From Alteromonas sp. KC3 (lineage in GTDB: Bacteria > Pseudomonadota > Gammaproteobacteria > Enterobacterales > Alteromonadaceae), in assembly GCF_016756315.1 (NCBI RefSeq), contig NZ_AP024235.1, forward strand, positions 1,922,001 through 1,986,000: DNA of 64,000 bases. The letters run 5' to 3'. This document shows, in pieces, positions 42,604 through 52,641 of this stretch. Within the stretch, counting starts at the first letter, position 1, and each line of letters opens with the position of its first letter. A program made the translations under genes and the position numbers. Below the pieces are notes generated by a model. It saw nothing but the letters and a program-made list of their open reading frames with translations. It was not told where the DNA came from and did not search any database.

Positions 42604-43629
42604 TTGTCTACACTAACCATCGCGTTAGATATCATGGGGGGCGATCATGGTCCCCCTGTTATCCTTCCCGCAGCCGTAAAGGCTATCCAACTTCATCCCA
42701 ACGTGAATTTTACGTTATGTGGCGATGAAAACATTATTCATGCAGGCATTCAAAGTTTAACCGACGCTGAGCGTAGTCGCGTTACTGTCAAGCATTGTTC
42801 TCAAGTTGTTGAAATGGGCGAGGCGCCAACCTCAGCATTAAGACACAAAAAAGATTCCTCCATGCGTCGTGTTATCGAGCTTGTCGAAAGCGGCGAAGCT
42901 GATGCATGTGTAAGCGCAGGAAATACAGGTGCGTTATTAACCCTTTCCTTTTATTTGCTCAAGACCTTATCGGGTATAGATAGGCCAGCGCTTATCAATA
43001 TGATGCCAACGACTGGGCACCATAATGTTTTTTTACTCGACCTTGGTGCCAACGTTAACTGTACGCCCGAAATTTTGTTTCAGTATGGCGTTATGGGTTC
43101 TGTGTTGGCGCAAGAAGTGGCTGGAATAGCATCTCCCCGCGTAGCATTACTCAACGTCGGCGAAGAGGATATAAAAGGTAACGCACAAGTAAAATCCGCC
43201 GACCAACTATTTAAAGATGCCCCAGGAATTAACTACATTGGCTATGTTGAAGGTGACGACATTTTCACCGATCACGCTGATGTAGTGGTGACTGATGGCT
43301 TCACGGGCAACGTAGCGCTTAAGTCGAGTGAAGGCTTAGCTAAGCTTGTGATAAATGAAGTAAAACGCCAATCACAGAAGAATTTCTATACGCGTTTGCT
43401 TGCAAAAATTGCTTTCCCATTACTGAAATCTATCTATAACAGTGTGAACCCCGACCAGTATAACGGTGCGAGTCTGATAGGATTGCGCGGCATTGTTATC
43501 AAGAGTCATGGAAATGCACAAAAAGACGCCTTTTATTATGCCATTGTACAAGCAATGAAAGAGGCCAAGATGCATTTACCTGAAAAGATAAAAACAAAGA
43601 TAGAAACGGTATTGTTGGAGCAGCTTTGA
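42604..43629 (+). CDS. plsX: Phosphate acyltransferase PlsX
   Basis: A 341-residue PlsX that converts acyl-ACP and phosphate to acyl-phosphate for phospholipid synthesis. Hallmarks are [12 protein letters not shown] at the N-terminus, [31 protein letters not shown] and the C-terminal [20 protein letters not shown]. It begins with TTG at 42604; no ATG or GTG sits nearby. It is 15 bases after rpmF and overlaps fabH by four bases. Confidence 0.96.
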   Translation: MSTLTIALDIMGGDHGPPVILPAAVKAIQLHPNVNFTLCGDENIIHAGIQSLTDAERSRVTVKHCSQVVEMGEAPTSALRHKKDSSMRRVIELVESGEADACVSAGNTGALLTLSFYLLKTLSGIDRPALINMMPTTGHHNVFLLDLGANVNCTPEILFQYGVMGSVLAQEVAGIASPRVALLNVGEEDIKGNAQVKSADQLFKDAPGINYIGYVEGDDIFTDHADVVVTDGFTGNVALKSSEGLAKLVINEVKRQSQKNFYTRLLAKIAFPLLKSIYNSVNPDQYNGASLIGLRGIVIKSHGNAQKDAFYYAIVQAMKEAKMHLPEKIKTKIETVLLEQL

Positions 43630-44591
43630 GCAAATATTCACGCTTTATAGGAACAGGTAGCTATTATCCCAGCGAAGTGCGTACAAACGCAGATTTAGAA
43701 TTAATGGTAGACACCAGTGACGAATGGATCACTGATCGCACGGGCATAAAAGAGCGACGTATTATTGGAGCAGATGAAACCGCTGCTACCATGGGAGCAG
43801 AGGCCAGTAAAAAAGCCATTGAAATGGCTGGCATCGACCCTAAATCTATCGACATGATTGTGTGCGCGACCACTAGCGGTCGATATGCGCTTCCCAGCAC
43901 AGCATGTGAGATTCAACGAATTCTCGATATAGACGGCATTCCCGCCTTCGACGTAGCAGCTGCGTGTGCGGGATATTGCTATGCATTGAGCGTTGCCGAC
44001 CAGTATATTAAATCGGGAATGGCTAAACGCATTCTTGTAGTGGGCACTGATTGCTTGAGTCGCCTTATAAATCCTGAAGACAGAACCATGGTTATTTTAT
44101 TTGGTGACGCGGCAGGGGCAACCATTATTGAAGCCAGTGACGAGCCAGGTATCTTATCTACCCACATTAACGCATCGGGATCTCATGGCGATTTGCTGTA
44201 TGTGGGTAATCCAACGCGTGGTGATGAGCAATCTGTGCACGAAAACTGGGGAGTTATGCGTGGCAATGAAGTATTCAAAGTTGCCGTGACTAAGCTTTCA
44301 GAAGTGGTGGAACAGACACTGGCCGCAAACGGTATGGAAAAATCTGATCTTGACTGGTTGGTACCACACCAAGCAAACTTTAGAATTATTAAAGCTACAG
44401 CGAAAAAGCTGAATATGTCGCTTGACCAAGTAGTGCTTACCTTAGAGCAATACGGTAATACGTCAGCGGCCACCGTGCCTACTGCATTAGATACGGCTAT
44501 TCGCGATGGACGCATCCAGCGCGGGCAGCATTTATTACTAGAAGCATTTGGTGGTGGTTTTGCATGGGCTTCAGCGCTTGTTCGCTATTAA
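43626..44591 (+). CDS. fabH: 3-oxoacyl-ACP synthase III FabH
   Basis: A 321-residue KASIII that condenses acetyl-CoA with malonyl-ACP to start fatty-acid synthesis. The catalytic Cys114 is in [10 protein letters not shown], His in [10 protein letters not shown] and Asn in [10 protein letters not shown]. The start is TTG overlapping the plsX stop (TTGA), with GGAG upstream. Part of the plsX-fabH-fabD-fabG-acpP-fabF string. Confidence 0.96.
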   Translation: MSKYSRFIGTGSYYPSEVRTNADLELMVDTSDEWITDRTGIKERRIIGADETAATMGAEASKKAIEMAGIDPKSIDMIVCATTSGRYALPSTACEIQRILDIDGIPAFDVAAACAGYCYALSVADQYIKSGMAKRILVVGTDCLSRLINPEDRTMVILFGDAAGATIIEASDEPGILSTHINASGSHGDLLYVGNPTRGDEQSVHENWGVMRGNEVFKVAVTKLSEVVEQTLAANGMEKSDLDWLVPHQANFRIIKATAKKLNMSLDQVVLTLEQYGNTSAATVPTALDTAIRDGRIQRGQHLLLEAFGGGFAWASALVRY

Positions 44592-44657
44592 GTCCTGCTA
44601 ATATCGCACTTTTTTAGTGTTTTCTCGTTTCTAGTAAAAAAATAATAAGGAATCGAC

Positions 44658-45587
44658 ATGACAAAAACAGCCTGTGTATTTCCCGGGCAGGGCTCGCAAA
44701 GTGTGGGCATGCTAAAAGAACTGGCAGAAACCTCTCCAATTGTAGAAGCGACGTTCAAAGAAGCGTCAGACGCATTGGGCTATGACCTGTGGGATTTGGT
44801 TCAAAACGACGCAGATGGCAAGTTGAATGAAACGCACGTTACACAACCGGCATTGTTAACAGCCAGTGTTGCGATTTGGCGTGTTATACGCGAACAAGGC
44901 TTGGCTGTAGATTATCTTGCTGGACATAGTTTGGGCGAGTACTCAGCATTAGTTTGTGGCGGCGCGATGGATTTTGCTGACGCTGTTAAACTAGTAGAAG
45001 CGCGCGGTAAGTATATGCAGGAAGCGGTGCCAGCAGGCGCGGGAGCTATGTACGCCATCATTGGCCTTGAAGACGCTGCCATTGCGGATATTTGTCAGCA
45101 AACGGCTATCGCAACAGGCGACGTTGTTGCGCCAGTGAATTTTAACTCTCCTGGCCAAGTGGTTATAGCGGGTGAGAAAAACGCGGCAGAGCAAGCGGCC
45201 AACGCATGTAAAGAAGCCGGTGCGAAGCGCGCATTGCCACTAGCGGTGAGCGTACCTTCGCATTGTGAACTTATGCGCCCTGCTGCCGATAAGTTAGAAG
45301 ATGCGCTATCTTCTTTAAACATTCACGAACCTGCAATCAACATCGTGAATAATGTTGATGTAACGATTGAAACGCAAGGCGATGCAATTAAAAATGCACT
45401 TGTTCGTCAATTGTACTGCCCAGTTCAATGGACACGCACAGTAGAATATCTGGCAGCAGCAGGGGTAGAGCGCATTATTGAAGTCGGTCCGGGTAAAGTA
45501 CTAACAGGCCTCAATAAACGCATCAATAAGAGCCTTGATTCTCTTTCAGTTAATACACCTGAGGGTGTGGAAGCATTAAAACAATAA
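44658..45587 (+). CDS. fabD: Malonyl-CoA:ACP transacylase FabD
   Basis: A 309-residue transacylase. FPGQGSQSVGML is at the N-terminus and the nucleophile Ser91 in AGHSLGEYSALV; the active-site Arg and His lie in VEARGKYMQ and SVPSHCELM. It loads malonyl groups onto ACP for FabH and FabF. AAGGAA lies before the ATG, and it is 66 bases after fabH. Confidence 0.97.
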   Translation: MTKTACVFPGQGSQSVGMLKELAETSPIVEATFKEASDALGYDLWDLVQNDADGKLNETHVTQPALLTASVAIWRVIREQGLAVDYLAGHSLGEYSALVCGGAMDFADAVKLVEARGKYMQEAVPAGAGAMYAIIGLEDAAIADICQQTAIATGDVVAPVNFNSPGQVVIAGEKNAAEQAANACKEAGAKRALPLAVSVPSHCELMRPAADKLEDALSSLNIHEPAINIVNNVDVTIETQGDAIKNALVRQLYCPVQWTRTVEYLAAAGVERIIEVGPGKVLTGLNKRINKSLDSLSVNTPEGVEALKQ

Positions 45588-45596
45588 GGAATTGCA

Positions 45597-46337
45597 ATGA
45601 GTCAATTAGACGGAAAAATTGCTCTTGTCACAGGTGCTAGCCGTGGTATCGGTAAAGCGATTGCGACGCAACTTGCGCAGCAAGGTGCAACAGTGATTGG
45701 AACGGCAACTAGCGACAGTGGTGCTGACGCTATTTCTGGCTACCTTGGTGAATTCGGCGGTAAGGGGCTTGCACTCAACGTGACTGATAAAGACAGTGTT
45801 GATGCGGCTATCAAAGCGATAAGTGAAGCTCACGGTGGTATCGACATTTTAGTCAATAATGCCGGTATCACGCGCGATAATCTGTTAATGCGCATGAAAG
45901 ATGCAGAGTGGCAAGACATTATTGATACCAATTTGACCTCAATATTTACCCTGTTAAAAGCAGTGCTACGCGGTATGATGAAAAAGCGCTTTGGGCGAAT
46001 TGTTAACATCGGTTCGGTAGTAGGTAGTGCAGGTAATGCGGGTCAAGCTAACTATGCTGCAGCGAAAGCTGGCGTTATTGGTTTTTCAAAATCTATGGCG
46101 CGTGAGGTGGCTTCTCGTGGTATTACTATCAATGTAGTAGCACCTGGTTTTATCGACACAGACATGACAAAAGCATTGAGTGACGACCAAAAAGAAGCCA
46201 TTTTTAAAGATATTCCGGCGAACCGTTTAGGTGAACCTGATGAAATTGCCGCCACTGTTGCTTTTTTAGTGAGCGACGGTGCTGCCTATATTACAGGCGA
46301 AACTATCCATGTAAATGGTGGAATGTATATGGGGTAA
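45597..46337 (+). CDS. fabG: 3-oxoacyl-ACP reductase FabG
   Basis: A 246-residue SDR that performs the first reduction of the elongation cycle with NADPH. Motifs: TGASRGIG, VNNAGITRDNLLMRM, Ser in NIGSVVGSAGNAG and YAAAKAG. The FabG-typical IAPGFIDTDMT region reads VAPGFIDTDMTKAL. It lies 9 bases after fabD. Confidence 0.97.
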   Translation: MSQLDGKIALVTGASRGIGKAIATQLAQQGATVIGTATSDSGADAISGYLGEFGGKGLALNVTDKDSVDAAIKAISEAHGGIDILVNNAGITRDNLLMRMKDAEWQDIIDTNLTSIFTLLKAVLRGMMKKRFGRIVNIGSVVGSAGNAGQANYAAAKAGVIGFSKSMAREVASRGITINVVAPGFIDTDMTKALSDDQKEAIFKDIPANRLGEPDEIAATVAFLVSDGAAYITGETIHVNGGMYMG

Positions 46338-46359
46338 ATTCGCAAAAATTGCGAATTTT
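46337..46359 (+). terminator. Hairpin after fabG (weak terminator)
   Basis: AATTCGCAA (46337-46345) and TTGCGAATT (46349-46357) form a 9-bp stem with a 3-base loop just past the fabG stop, followed by only two T. It may reduce read-through from the upstream genes into the highly expressed acpP. Confidence 0.45.
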
Positions 46360-46427
46360 CCTTAGTTTGGGGTGGTATTTACCCGAACTTGGATGTAAAA
46401 ATAGTATTTTACGAATTTGGAATGTCG

Positions 46428-46440
46428 CTGGTTTGACCAG
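46428..46440. promoter_or_regulatory. FadR-like operator upstream of acpP
   Basis: CTGGTTTGACCAG resembles the FadR operator core CTGGTCNGACCAG (one differing base). It lies about 100 bases before acpP. A second hairpin, TTGCAAGG (46462-46469) with CCTTGCAA (46475-46482), is in the same leader. Activation of acpP by FadR-type control is plausible, but no fadR gene is in the window. Confidence 0.35.
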
Positions 46441-46536
46441 AAAATTAGTTTAATCTGGTGCTTGCAAGGGCTGACCTTGCAAAATAAACTAGCGGCAACT
46501 TTATTATCTAGTGACGTTTAAGGGAAACCTAGAATT

Positions 46537-46776
46537 ATGAGTAACATTGAAGAACGCGTTAAGAAAATCATCGTTGAACAACTTGGCGTGAAAGAAGAAG
46601 AAGTAAAAGCAGAAGCTTCATTCGTTGACGATTTAGGCGCTGATTCACTTGACACAGTTGAACTGGTAATGGCTTTAGAAGAAGAATTCGATACAGAAAT
46701 TCCTGATGAAGAAGCTGAGAAAATCACTACCGTTCAATCAGCTATTGATTACATCAACGCGAACAAAGACGCTTAA
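46537..46776 (+). CDS. acpP: Acyl carrier protein
   Basis: A 79-residue acidic four-helix carrier protein. The phosphopantetheine attachment site is Ser37 in [19 protein letters not shown]. It carries growing acyl chains between the Fab enzymes. A 200-base gap with its own regulatory signals upstream and a strong terminator downstream suggest it is also transcribed alone at a high level. Confidence 0.98.
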   Translation: MSNIEERVKKIIVEQLGVKEEEVKAEASFVDDLGADSLDTVELVMALEEEFDTEIPDEEAEKITTVQSAIDYINANKDA

Positions 46777-46795
46777 GTCTTAAGTAGCGAAAAAG

Positions 46796-46819
46796 CGGCT
46801 CTACTCTAGAGCCGTTTTT
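46796..46819 (+). terminator. Rho-independent terminator between acpP and fabF
   Basis: CGGCTCT (46796-46802), loop ACTCT, AGAGCCG (46808-46814), then T5. Partial termination here would make acpP message more abundant than fabF message. Confidence 0.85.
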
Positions 46820-46859
46820 GTATCTCCTACCTTTTTTAGTTCCAAAGCGAGGACTTTTT

Positions 46860-48098
46860 GTGACAAAACGTCGCGTAGTGGTTACTGGTCTTGGAATGCT
46901 TTCACCATTAGGTCTGAATAGCGAAGACACATGGCGCAAATTGCTAGCAGGCGAGAGCGGCATCGGTGAAATCACCCATTTTGATTGCAGTAATTATTCA
47001 ACCCGTTTTGCAGGTCAGATCAACGATTTTGACCCGCAGGAATATATTGAAAAGAAAGAAACGAAAAAGATGGACCGTTTTATCCAGCTTGGCATTGCCG
47101 CGGGTAAACAGGCTCTTGTCGATTCTGGCTTATCTATTTCAGCAGACAATGCGCATCGCGTAGGTGTGGCGATCGGTTCAGGAATCGGTGGTTTAGAACA
47201 AATCGAACAAAACCACATCAAGTTGCTAAATAGCGGCCCTAAGCGTGTTTCTCCTTTCTTTGTACCTTCAACTATCACGAACATGATTTCAGGGTTCTTG
47301 TCTATCATGGAAGGGTTGAAAGGACCGAATATAAACGTTGTGACTGCCTGTACAACAGGTGTTCATAATATTGGTATTGCCGCAAGAACAATTGCTTACG
47401 GCGATGCAGACGCCATGCTGGCAGGCGGTGCAGAAGCGTCAATTACGCCGCTTGGTATGGCTGGCTTTGCCGCAGCACGCGCATTGTCGTCACGTAATGA
47501 CAACCCGCAAGCAGCAAGCCGTCCGTGGGACAAAGACCGTGACGGTTTTGTGATGGGCGAGGGCGCTGGTGTCGTAATGCTTGAAGAGTACGAATCAGCG
47601 AAAGCGCGTGGTGCTACCATTTACGCTGAACTTGTTGGTTTCGGGATGAGTGGTGATGCATACCACATGACGTCTCCGCCAGAAGATGGTGAAGGCGCGG
47701 CGGCTTCCATGCAAAACGCGATTAACGATGCTAACGTAAACGCCAATGAAATTGGTTACGTTAATGCCCATGGTACTTCAACACCTGCCGGTGATATTGC
47801 TGAAGTAGCAGCGGTGAAGCGCGTGTTTAACGACCACGCCTATAATCTGTTAGTCAGCTCTACTAAATCGATGACAGGTCACTTGCTTGGTGCTGCAGGT
47901 TCAGTTGAAGCTATTTTCACTATTTTGGCACTGCGTGACAAAATGGCACCGCCGACCATCAATTTAGATGAGCCGGGTGAAGGTTGTGACTTAGACTTTG
48001 TTGCCAATAAGGCAAAAGCGTTTACGTCGGACTACGCGCTGTGTAATTCATTTGGATTTGGCGGGACAAACGGCTCACTGATATTCAAACGAATTTAA
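46860..48098 (+). CDS. fabF: 3-oxoacyl-ACP synthase II FabF
   Basis: A 412-residue KASII. GTG at 46860 with GAGG upstream gives the normal N-terminus [17 protein letters not shown]; the frame opening at 46818 adds 14 non-native residues. The catalytic Cys164 is in [14 protein letters not shown], and the two His are in [12 protein letters not shown] and [14 protein letters not shown] (with its Lys). It elongates acyl-ACP, notably palmitoleoyl to vaccenoyl. Confidence 0.97.
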   Translation: MTKRRVVVTGLGMLSPLGLNSEDTWRKLLAGESGIGEITHFDCSNYSTRFAGQINDFDPQEYIEKKETKKMDRFIQLGIAAGKQALVDSGLSISADNAHRVGVAIGSGIGGLEQIEQNHIKLLNSGPKRVSPFFVPSTITNMISGFLSIMEGLKGPNINVVTACTTGVHNIGIAARTIAYGDADAMLAGGAEASITPLGMAGFAAARALSSRNDNPQAASRPWDKDRDGFVMGEGAGVVMLEEYESAKARGATIYAELVGFGMSGDAYHMTSPPEDGEGAAASMQNAINDANVNANEIGYVNAHGTSTPAGDIAEVAAVKRVFNDHAYNLLVSSTKSMTGHLLGAAGSVEAIFTILALRDKMAPPTINLDEPGEGCDLDFVANKAKAFTSDYALCNSFGFGGTNGSLIFKRI

Positions 48099-48133
48099 CT
48101 AACAAACATGTGATTTAGTTAAAAATCGATTAG

Positions 48134-48166
48134 AAAGGCAGCAATATAGCTGCCTTTCTTGTTTGA
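48134..48166 (+). terminator. Rho-independent terminator after fabF
   Basis: AAAGGCAGC (48134-48142), loop AATATA, GCTGCCTTT (48149-48157), then CTTGTTT. It separates the fab genes from pabC. Confidence 0.75.
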
Positions 48167-48199
48167 CTACAACAACTTGGTATACTCATCATATATTAT

Positions 48200-49078
48200 A
48201 TGCCCATGAGTCATACTGAGTACGCAGTGCAAATTATCACCGACGATACACCCATACAGCCTAGCGACAGGGCTTTTAATTATGGCGATGGGGTATTTAC
48301 TACCTTATGTATTGAAAACAGCAAGCCGCAATTACTCTCTTTTCATATCAATCGGCTTATCTACGATGCGAGTGCTATTGGTATAACACTCGATGAAACA
48401 GTGCTTGAACAGGCGATAGTTGATTTTGCAACAAAGCAAGTCCCCAACAATGTATCGACACAATCTAAGCGCACCAAGCTAGTGCTCAAAGTGCATGTTT
48501 CAGCCGGTATCGGTGGGCGAGGCTACGCGAGAGATGATGAAAGTGTGCCGCAAGTGCGCTTTTCTATCCATCCATACCCTGTCCATTATGCAGCGTTAGC
48601 CGAACAAGGAATGGCTCTTATTTGTGCAGAGACCGCGCTAGCCATACAACCCATATTGGCCGGTGTGAAGCATATGAATAGACTAGAACAAGTCTTAATA
48701 AAGCGAGAAATTAAAGCATCGGGTGCCGATGATGCCATTGTGTGTGATACACAAGATCACGTTGTTGAAAGCAGTATCGGTAACGTTTTCTTTTACGCGA
48801 ACAGTACTTGGTATACGCCATCGCTCAAAGGAAGTGGTGTAAATGGTGTAGTAAGGCAGTGCTTAATTCAGGCATTACTCAACGACAATCAAGCGTTAAA
48901 TGTGGGTGAATATGCCCTGAGCGATCTAGGGAAAGCCGAGTGTGTCGTAGTGACAAACGCATTAATGGGGGTTATGCCCGTTAATGCTATTACCTTTCCC
49001 GACGCGAGCATTGTGCGGTATCAGGTTGATAGCCAGCCTCAACAGGAGCTTGCTCGACACCTACGTAAACATTTATAG
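48200..49078 (+). CDS. pabC: Aminodeoxychorismate lyase PabC
   Basis: A 292-residue fold-type IV PLP enzyme that makes 4-aminobenzoate for folate. It begins with a second Met option (48206). Features: PIQPSDRAFNYGDGVFTTLCIENSK, the PLP Lys in AGVKHMNRLEQVLIK and NVFFYANSTWYTPSL, GVNGVVRQC. The fabF-pabC-mltG order is conserved in gammaproteobacteria. Related D-amino-acid and branched-chain aminotransferases share the fold, but context favours PabC. Confidence 0.92.
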   Translation: MPMSHTEYAVQIITDDTPIQPSDRAFNYGDGVFTTLCIENSKPQLLSFHINRLIYDASAIGITLDETVLEQAIVDFATKQVPNNVSTQSKRTKLVLKVHVSAGIGGRGYARDDESVPQVRFSIHPYPVHYAALAEQGMALICAETALAIQPILAGVKHMNRLEQVLIKREIKASGADDAIVCDTQDHVVESSIGNVFFYANSTWYTPSLKGSGVNGVVRQCLIQALLNDNQALNVGEYALSDLGKAECVVVTNALMGVMPVNAITFPDASIVRYQVDSQPQQELARHLRKHL

Positions 49079-49128
49079 GTGAAACCCGTGTCAGCACTTT
49101 TACTATCTAACACTAGGAATGTTAAAGC

Positions 49129-50148
49129 ATGAAGCGAGTGGTAATTATCTGTCTTTCAATAGTCTTGTTGGCCGCTGTTTGCTTGTCTGCAAGCGTGCTT
49201 TATATTTCGGGTAAGGTAAATGCGCCACTGACAATTGGTCAAGATACGTTGTTCACCCTTGAAAAGGGGAGCAATGCCTATCGCACTTTGAAGCAACTTA
49301 GAAATCAGGGTGCAACAGACGTAACGCCACTGGTAGGTAAAGTGTGGCTTAAGTTTTTTGCTAGCGACACGTCGGTAAAGTCTGGAACCTATATGATAAG
49401 TCCAGGGCAGTCTTTAGTTGATGTATTCAATATTTTCACGCGGGGTGATGAATTCCTGTTTGCAGTAAGCTTAGTAGAAGGACTCACGCTGTCTCAATGG
49501 GTAGAAACATTAAGTGGGCACGCAGAATTAATTTTCGATATTGATGACACCACCTTGGCAGCTACAGTAAACCAAACCAAGACCCAATGGTGTTGTAATG
49601 ACGTTGAACATAACGAAGGGTTATATCTTGCAGATACTTATTTTTTTACACAAGGCACAAAAGCGAGTGAAATTCTTAGCCGAGCACATCGCGCCCTTAT
49701 TGATTATATCGATAAGGCCTGGCAAACGAGAGCCCTAGATTTACCGTTGGAAGATCCTTATCAAGCGCTTATTTTGGCCAGTATTATTGAAAAGGAAACC
49801 GCAGTGCCCGAAGAGCGTGATCTTATAGCAGGCGTTTTTGTCAATCGGCTTAATAGCAATATGCGTTTACAAACTGATCCGACGGTTATCTACGGAATCG
49901 GCCCTACTTTCGATGGTAACATTACACGCAAACATTTGCGCACACCAACACCTTATAACACTTACGTAATCAAGGGCCTACCACCCACTCCTATAGCAAT
50001 GGCAGGCAAAGCGGCGATACACGCAGCACTTCAGCCTAAACCGACTGATGCGCTATATTTTGTCGCAAAAGGCGATGGCAGCCATCAATTTTCGACAACA
50101 CTGGAAGCACATAACGCTGCTGTGCGAAAATACCAGCTTAAACGCTAA
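49129..50148 (+). CDS. mltG: Endolytic peptidoglycan transglycosylase MltG (YceG)
   Basis: A 339-residue inner-membrane protein with one N-terminal helix (residues 4-26) and a periplasmic LysM-like plus catalytic domain. The YceG signature is LILASIIEKETAVPEERDLIAGVFVNRL with the catalytic Glu, then LQTDPTVIYG and NTYVIKGLPPTPIAMAGKAAI. It cuts nascent glycan strands and may end their synthesis. It lies 50 bases after pabC. Confidence 0.95.
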   Translation: MKRVVIICLSIVLLAAVCLSASVLYISGKVNAPLTIGQDTLFTLEKGSNAYRTLKQLRNQGATDVTPLVGKVWLKFFASDTSVKSGTYMISPGQSLVDVFNIFTRGDEFLFAVSLVEGLTLSQWVETLSGHAELIFDIDDTTLAATVNQTKTQWCCNDVEHNEGLYLADTYFFTQGTKASEILSRAHRALIDYIDKAWQTRALDLPLEDPYQALILASIIEKETAVPEERDLIAGVFVNRLNSNMRLQTDPTVIYGIGPTFDGNITRKHLRTPTPYNTYVIKGLPPTPIAMAGKAAIHAALQPKPTDALYFVAKGDGSHQFSTTLEAHNAAVRKYQLKR

Positions 50149-50236
50149 TAGGTGATGCCCTTTTAAGCAATTCGGGCAATAGCATGTAGGGCAATAGCCA
50201 CCTCATGTCCCGTAACAAGAGATAAAGAAAGACGAT

Positions 50237-50893
50237 ATGCGCGGAAAATTTATAGTAGTAGAAGGCCTTGAAGGTGCGGGTAAAAGTTCGGTTATTGGCC
50301 TTATAGTAAACGCGCTTAACGATCATGGTGTAGTTGTTGAGCAAACCAGAGAGCCTGGCGGTACACCAATGGCTGAAGCCATTAGAGAGTGTGTAAAGCA
50401 TGATTGGGAAGAAAATGTTGCCGAGGAAACTGAACTACTATTAATGTATGCGGCACGTGTACAACTTTTAAAAAATAAAATTTTACCTGCTTTAGAGAAA
50501 GGCAGTTGGGTAGTGGGCGATCGCCACGACTTATCTTCTCAAGCTTATCAAGGCGGAGGTAGGTGCGTAAGTGAGAATACGATGAGTGCGATAAGTGCTA
50601 TTGCACTGAACGGATTCAAACCCGACTTGACCATTTATCTGGATGTAGAACCTAGTGAAGGTTTAGCTCGTGCTCGTGGACGTGGCGAACTAGATCGTAT
50701 CGAGCAGGCTGGCCTTGCATTTTTCGAGCGCACCCGTGAACGCTACCTAGCATTGGCAGAACAAGATAATGCAATACATGTCGTTAGCGCTATGCAGCCT
50801 ATGAATGACGTTCATAGAGATGTTTTAGATGTGGTTGAGCACTATATCCAAGAGCAATCTCACAGTAAATCTTCAACGCCGTGTAACAACTAA
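50237..50893 (+). CDS. tmk: Thymidylate kinase
   Basis: A 218-residue dTMP kinase. The P-loop is VVEGLEGAGKSS, the DR(H/Y) motif is VVGDRHDLSSQAYQGGGR, with EQTREPGGTPMAE and the LID-like RARGRGELDRIE. It makes dTDP for DNA synthesis. The stop overlaps the holB start by one base (TAATG). Confidence 0.96.
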   Translation: MRGKFIVVEGLEGAGKSSVIGLIVNALNDHGVVVEQTREPGGTPMAEAIRECVKHDWEENVAEETELLLMYAARVQLLKNKILPALEKGSWVVGDRHDLSSQAYQGGGRCVSENTMSAISAIALNGFKPDLTIYLDVEPSEGLARARGRGELDRIEQAGLAFFERTRERYLALAEQDNAIHVVSAMQPMNDVHRDVLDVVEHYIQEQSHSKSSTPCNN

Positions 50894-51774
50894 TGCTCAA
50901 CTGGTTTTCTGATTTATACACATCCCTTATCTCGCGTTATCATGCGAGAAAGCTCCATCATGGATTACTGTTTACTGGTGCAAAAGGTATTGGAAAATAC
51001 CACTTGGCCGAACAATTGAGTTTTACACTGTTATGTAAGCAGCCCTCAATATCTGGCCCTTGTGGAACATGTCAAAGCTGTCACTTGCGCTCAGCCGGCA
51101 ATCACCCTGATTTCCATATTCTTGAGAGCGAAAAACAGCTTGGTGTTGATAAGATAAGAGAAGGGATCGCAAAGTTATCGGGAACGGCGCAAATGGGCGG
51201 GAATAAAGTACTCCTTATACCGCAAGCCGATACCATGACTGAAGCAGCGGCTAATGCATTGTTGAAAACGCTCGAAGAGCCCACAAATAACACATACTTG
51301 GTGCTGATAACGCACAGTGTGAATAAGCTTATGCCTACGATTTTAAGTCGTTGTGAAAAGCACGTATTGCCATTGCCTACGGTGCAGCAAAGTTTGAACT
51401 ACTTAAACGAGCAGGGCGTACAAAATGTGGATGAAGCGCTGCTTGCGGCATACGGAAATGCACCTTTGCGTCTAGAAGCGGCTTTGGGCACAGAGGATGA
51501 TTTTAATTATCGCGTATACACCGATGGCATGCAGGCATTGTTAGCTGGCGACCCCAAAATGCAGCCACAAATACTTGCCAATAAATGGCAAGATCATGCA
51601 ATTCAGGTTGCACACTGGTGTCAATTGCAGGCGCATCAGTCATACGTGAAACATCAGCATCCCCAAAACTATGCGCGCTATAGCGCGTGTGTAGAAGCGG
51701 TAAAAACGCTTCAGCATCCAGGGGTGAACAAGTCGATGGTGTTATTTGGTTTATTAAAACAATTTCAACGGTAA
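50893..51774 (+). CDS. holB: DNA polymerase III subunit delta prime
   Basis: A 293-residue clamp-loader subunit. The altered P-loop GAKGIGKYHLA, zinc-binding cysteines (CGTCQSCHLRSAGNHPD) and the sensor-like LLKTLEEPTNNTYLVLITHS, MPTILSRC are typical of delta prime. It is somewhat shorter than E. coli HolB (334). It follows tmk as in most gammaproteobacteria. Confidence 0.94.
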   Translation: MLNWFSDLYTSLISRYHARKLHHGLLFTGAKGIGKYHLAEQLSFTLLCKQPSISGPCGTCQSCHLRSAGNHPDFHILESEKQLGVDKIREGIAKLSGTAQMGGNKVLLIPQADTMTEAAANALLKTLEEPTNNTYLVLITHSVNKLMPTILSRCEKHVLPLPTVQQSLNYLNEQGVQNVDEALLAAYGNAPLRLEAALGTEDDFNYRVYTDGMQALLAGDPKMQPQILANKWQDHAIQVAHWCQLQAHQSYVKHQHPQNYARYSACVEAVKTLQHPGVNKSMVLFGLLKQFQR

Positions 51775-51836
51775 TGCTCATACTTTGCCTGTGCAAAAAT
51801 TATGTAGCGTTACTTAATAATTTATAAAGGTGTAGT

Positions 51837-52616
51837 TTGTTTGTAGATTCTCACTGTCACTTAGACAGATTGAAGCAAGGTCCAGAAGCGTTAGCTGAAA
51901 CCCTCAACTTTGCACGAACCAGAGGTGTGGAGCACTTTTTATGCGTTTGTGTATCGGTTAATGATTATGAAACCATGCTTGATACCGTAAAAGCGTTTGA
52001 CGATGTATCGGTGTCTTGTGGCGTTCACCCACTGCATCAGGATGATGCCTGTAGTTACGAAGTTCTACTTGAAAAGGCGCAGCGCGATGAGGTGGTAGCG
52101 ATAGGCGAGACGGGCTTAGACTATTTTTATAGCCCCGAAAGCAAATCGGTCCAGCTTACGTCTTTTGTTGATCATATCAAAGTGGCGAATGAAACGAATA
52201 AGCCGCTGATTATCCATACCCGAGATGCGCGAGAAGACACGATTAATTTGCTTCGCGAACATAAAGCACCGCACACCAAAGGGGTTTTGCATTGCTTTAC
52301 TGAATCACTAGAAATGGCACAAGCTGCAATGGAGCTTGGGTTTTATATTTCGATATCAGGCATTGTGACGTTTAATTCTGCTGATGAATTACGTGACGTT
52401 GTAAAGGCTATTCCACTTGATCGCTTACTGATTGAAACTGATTCACCTTGGCTTGCACCGGTACCTCATAGAGGTAAGCAAAATCAACCAGGTTATGTGG
52501 TTGAAGTTGCAGAATTTATTGCTGATCTAAAAGGAGTAACGGTCAAAGAGTTAGCAACGATTACGACGCAAAATTTTTATGAATTGTTCTCTTTGGCACG
52601 TAAGCAATCAGCTTAA
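51837..52616 (+). CDS. ycfH: TatD-family metal-dependent hydrolase (YcfH)
   Basis: A 259-residue TIM-barrel metallohydrolase. Metal-site motifs: FVDSHCHLDRL, IGETGLDYFY, IIHTRDA, LHCFTES and LIETDSPWLAP. It begins with TTG at 51837 preceded by AAAGG. Members act as DNases or D-aminoacyl-tRNA deacylases; the exact role is uncertain. It lies downstream of holB. Confidence 0.93.
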   Translation: MFVDSHCHLDRLKQGPEALAETLNFARTRGVEHFLCVCVSVNDYETMLDTVKAFDDVSVSCGVHPLHQDDACSYEVLLEKAQRDEVVAIGETGLDYFYSPESKSVQLTSFVDHIKVANETNKPLIIHTRDAREDTINLLREHKAPHTKGVLHCFTESLEMAQAAMELGFYISISGIVTFNSADELRDVVKAIPLDRLLIETDSPWLAPVPHRGKQNQPGYVVEVAEFIADLKGVTVKELATITTQNFYELFSLARKQSA

Positions 52617-52641
52617 CGTTTGAAGGTAAGGAGAGAAGCGT

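Noticed and set aside
46818..46859. Longer fabF start at 46818
   Set aside because: It would extend translation into the acpP terminator; the GTG at 46860 has a ribosome-binding site and the conserved N-terminus.
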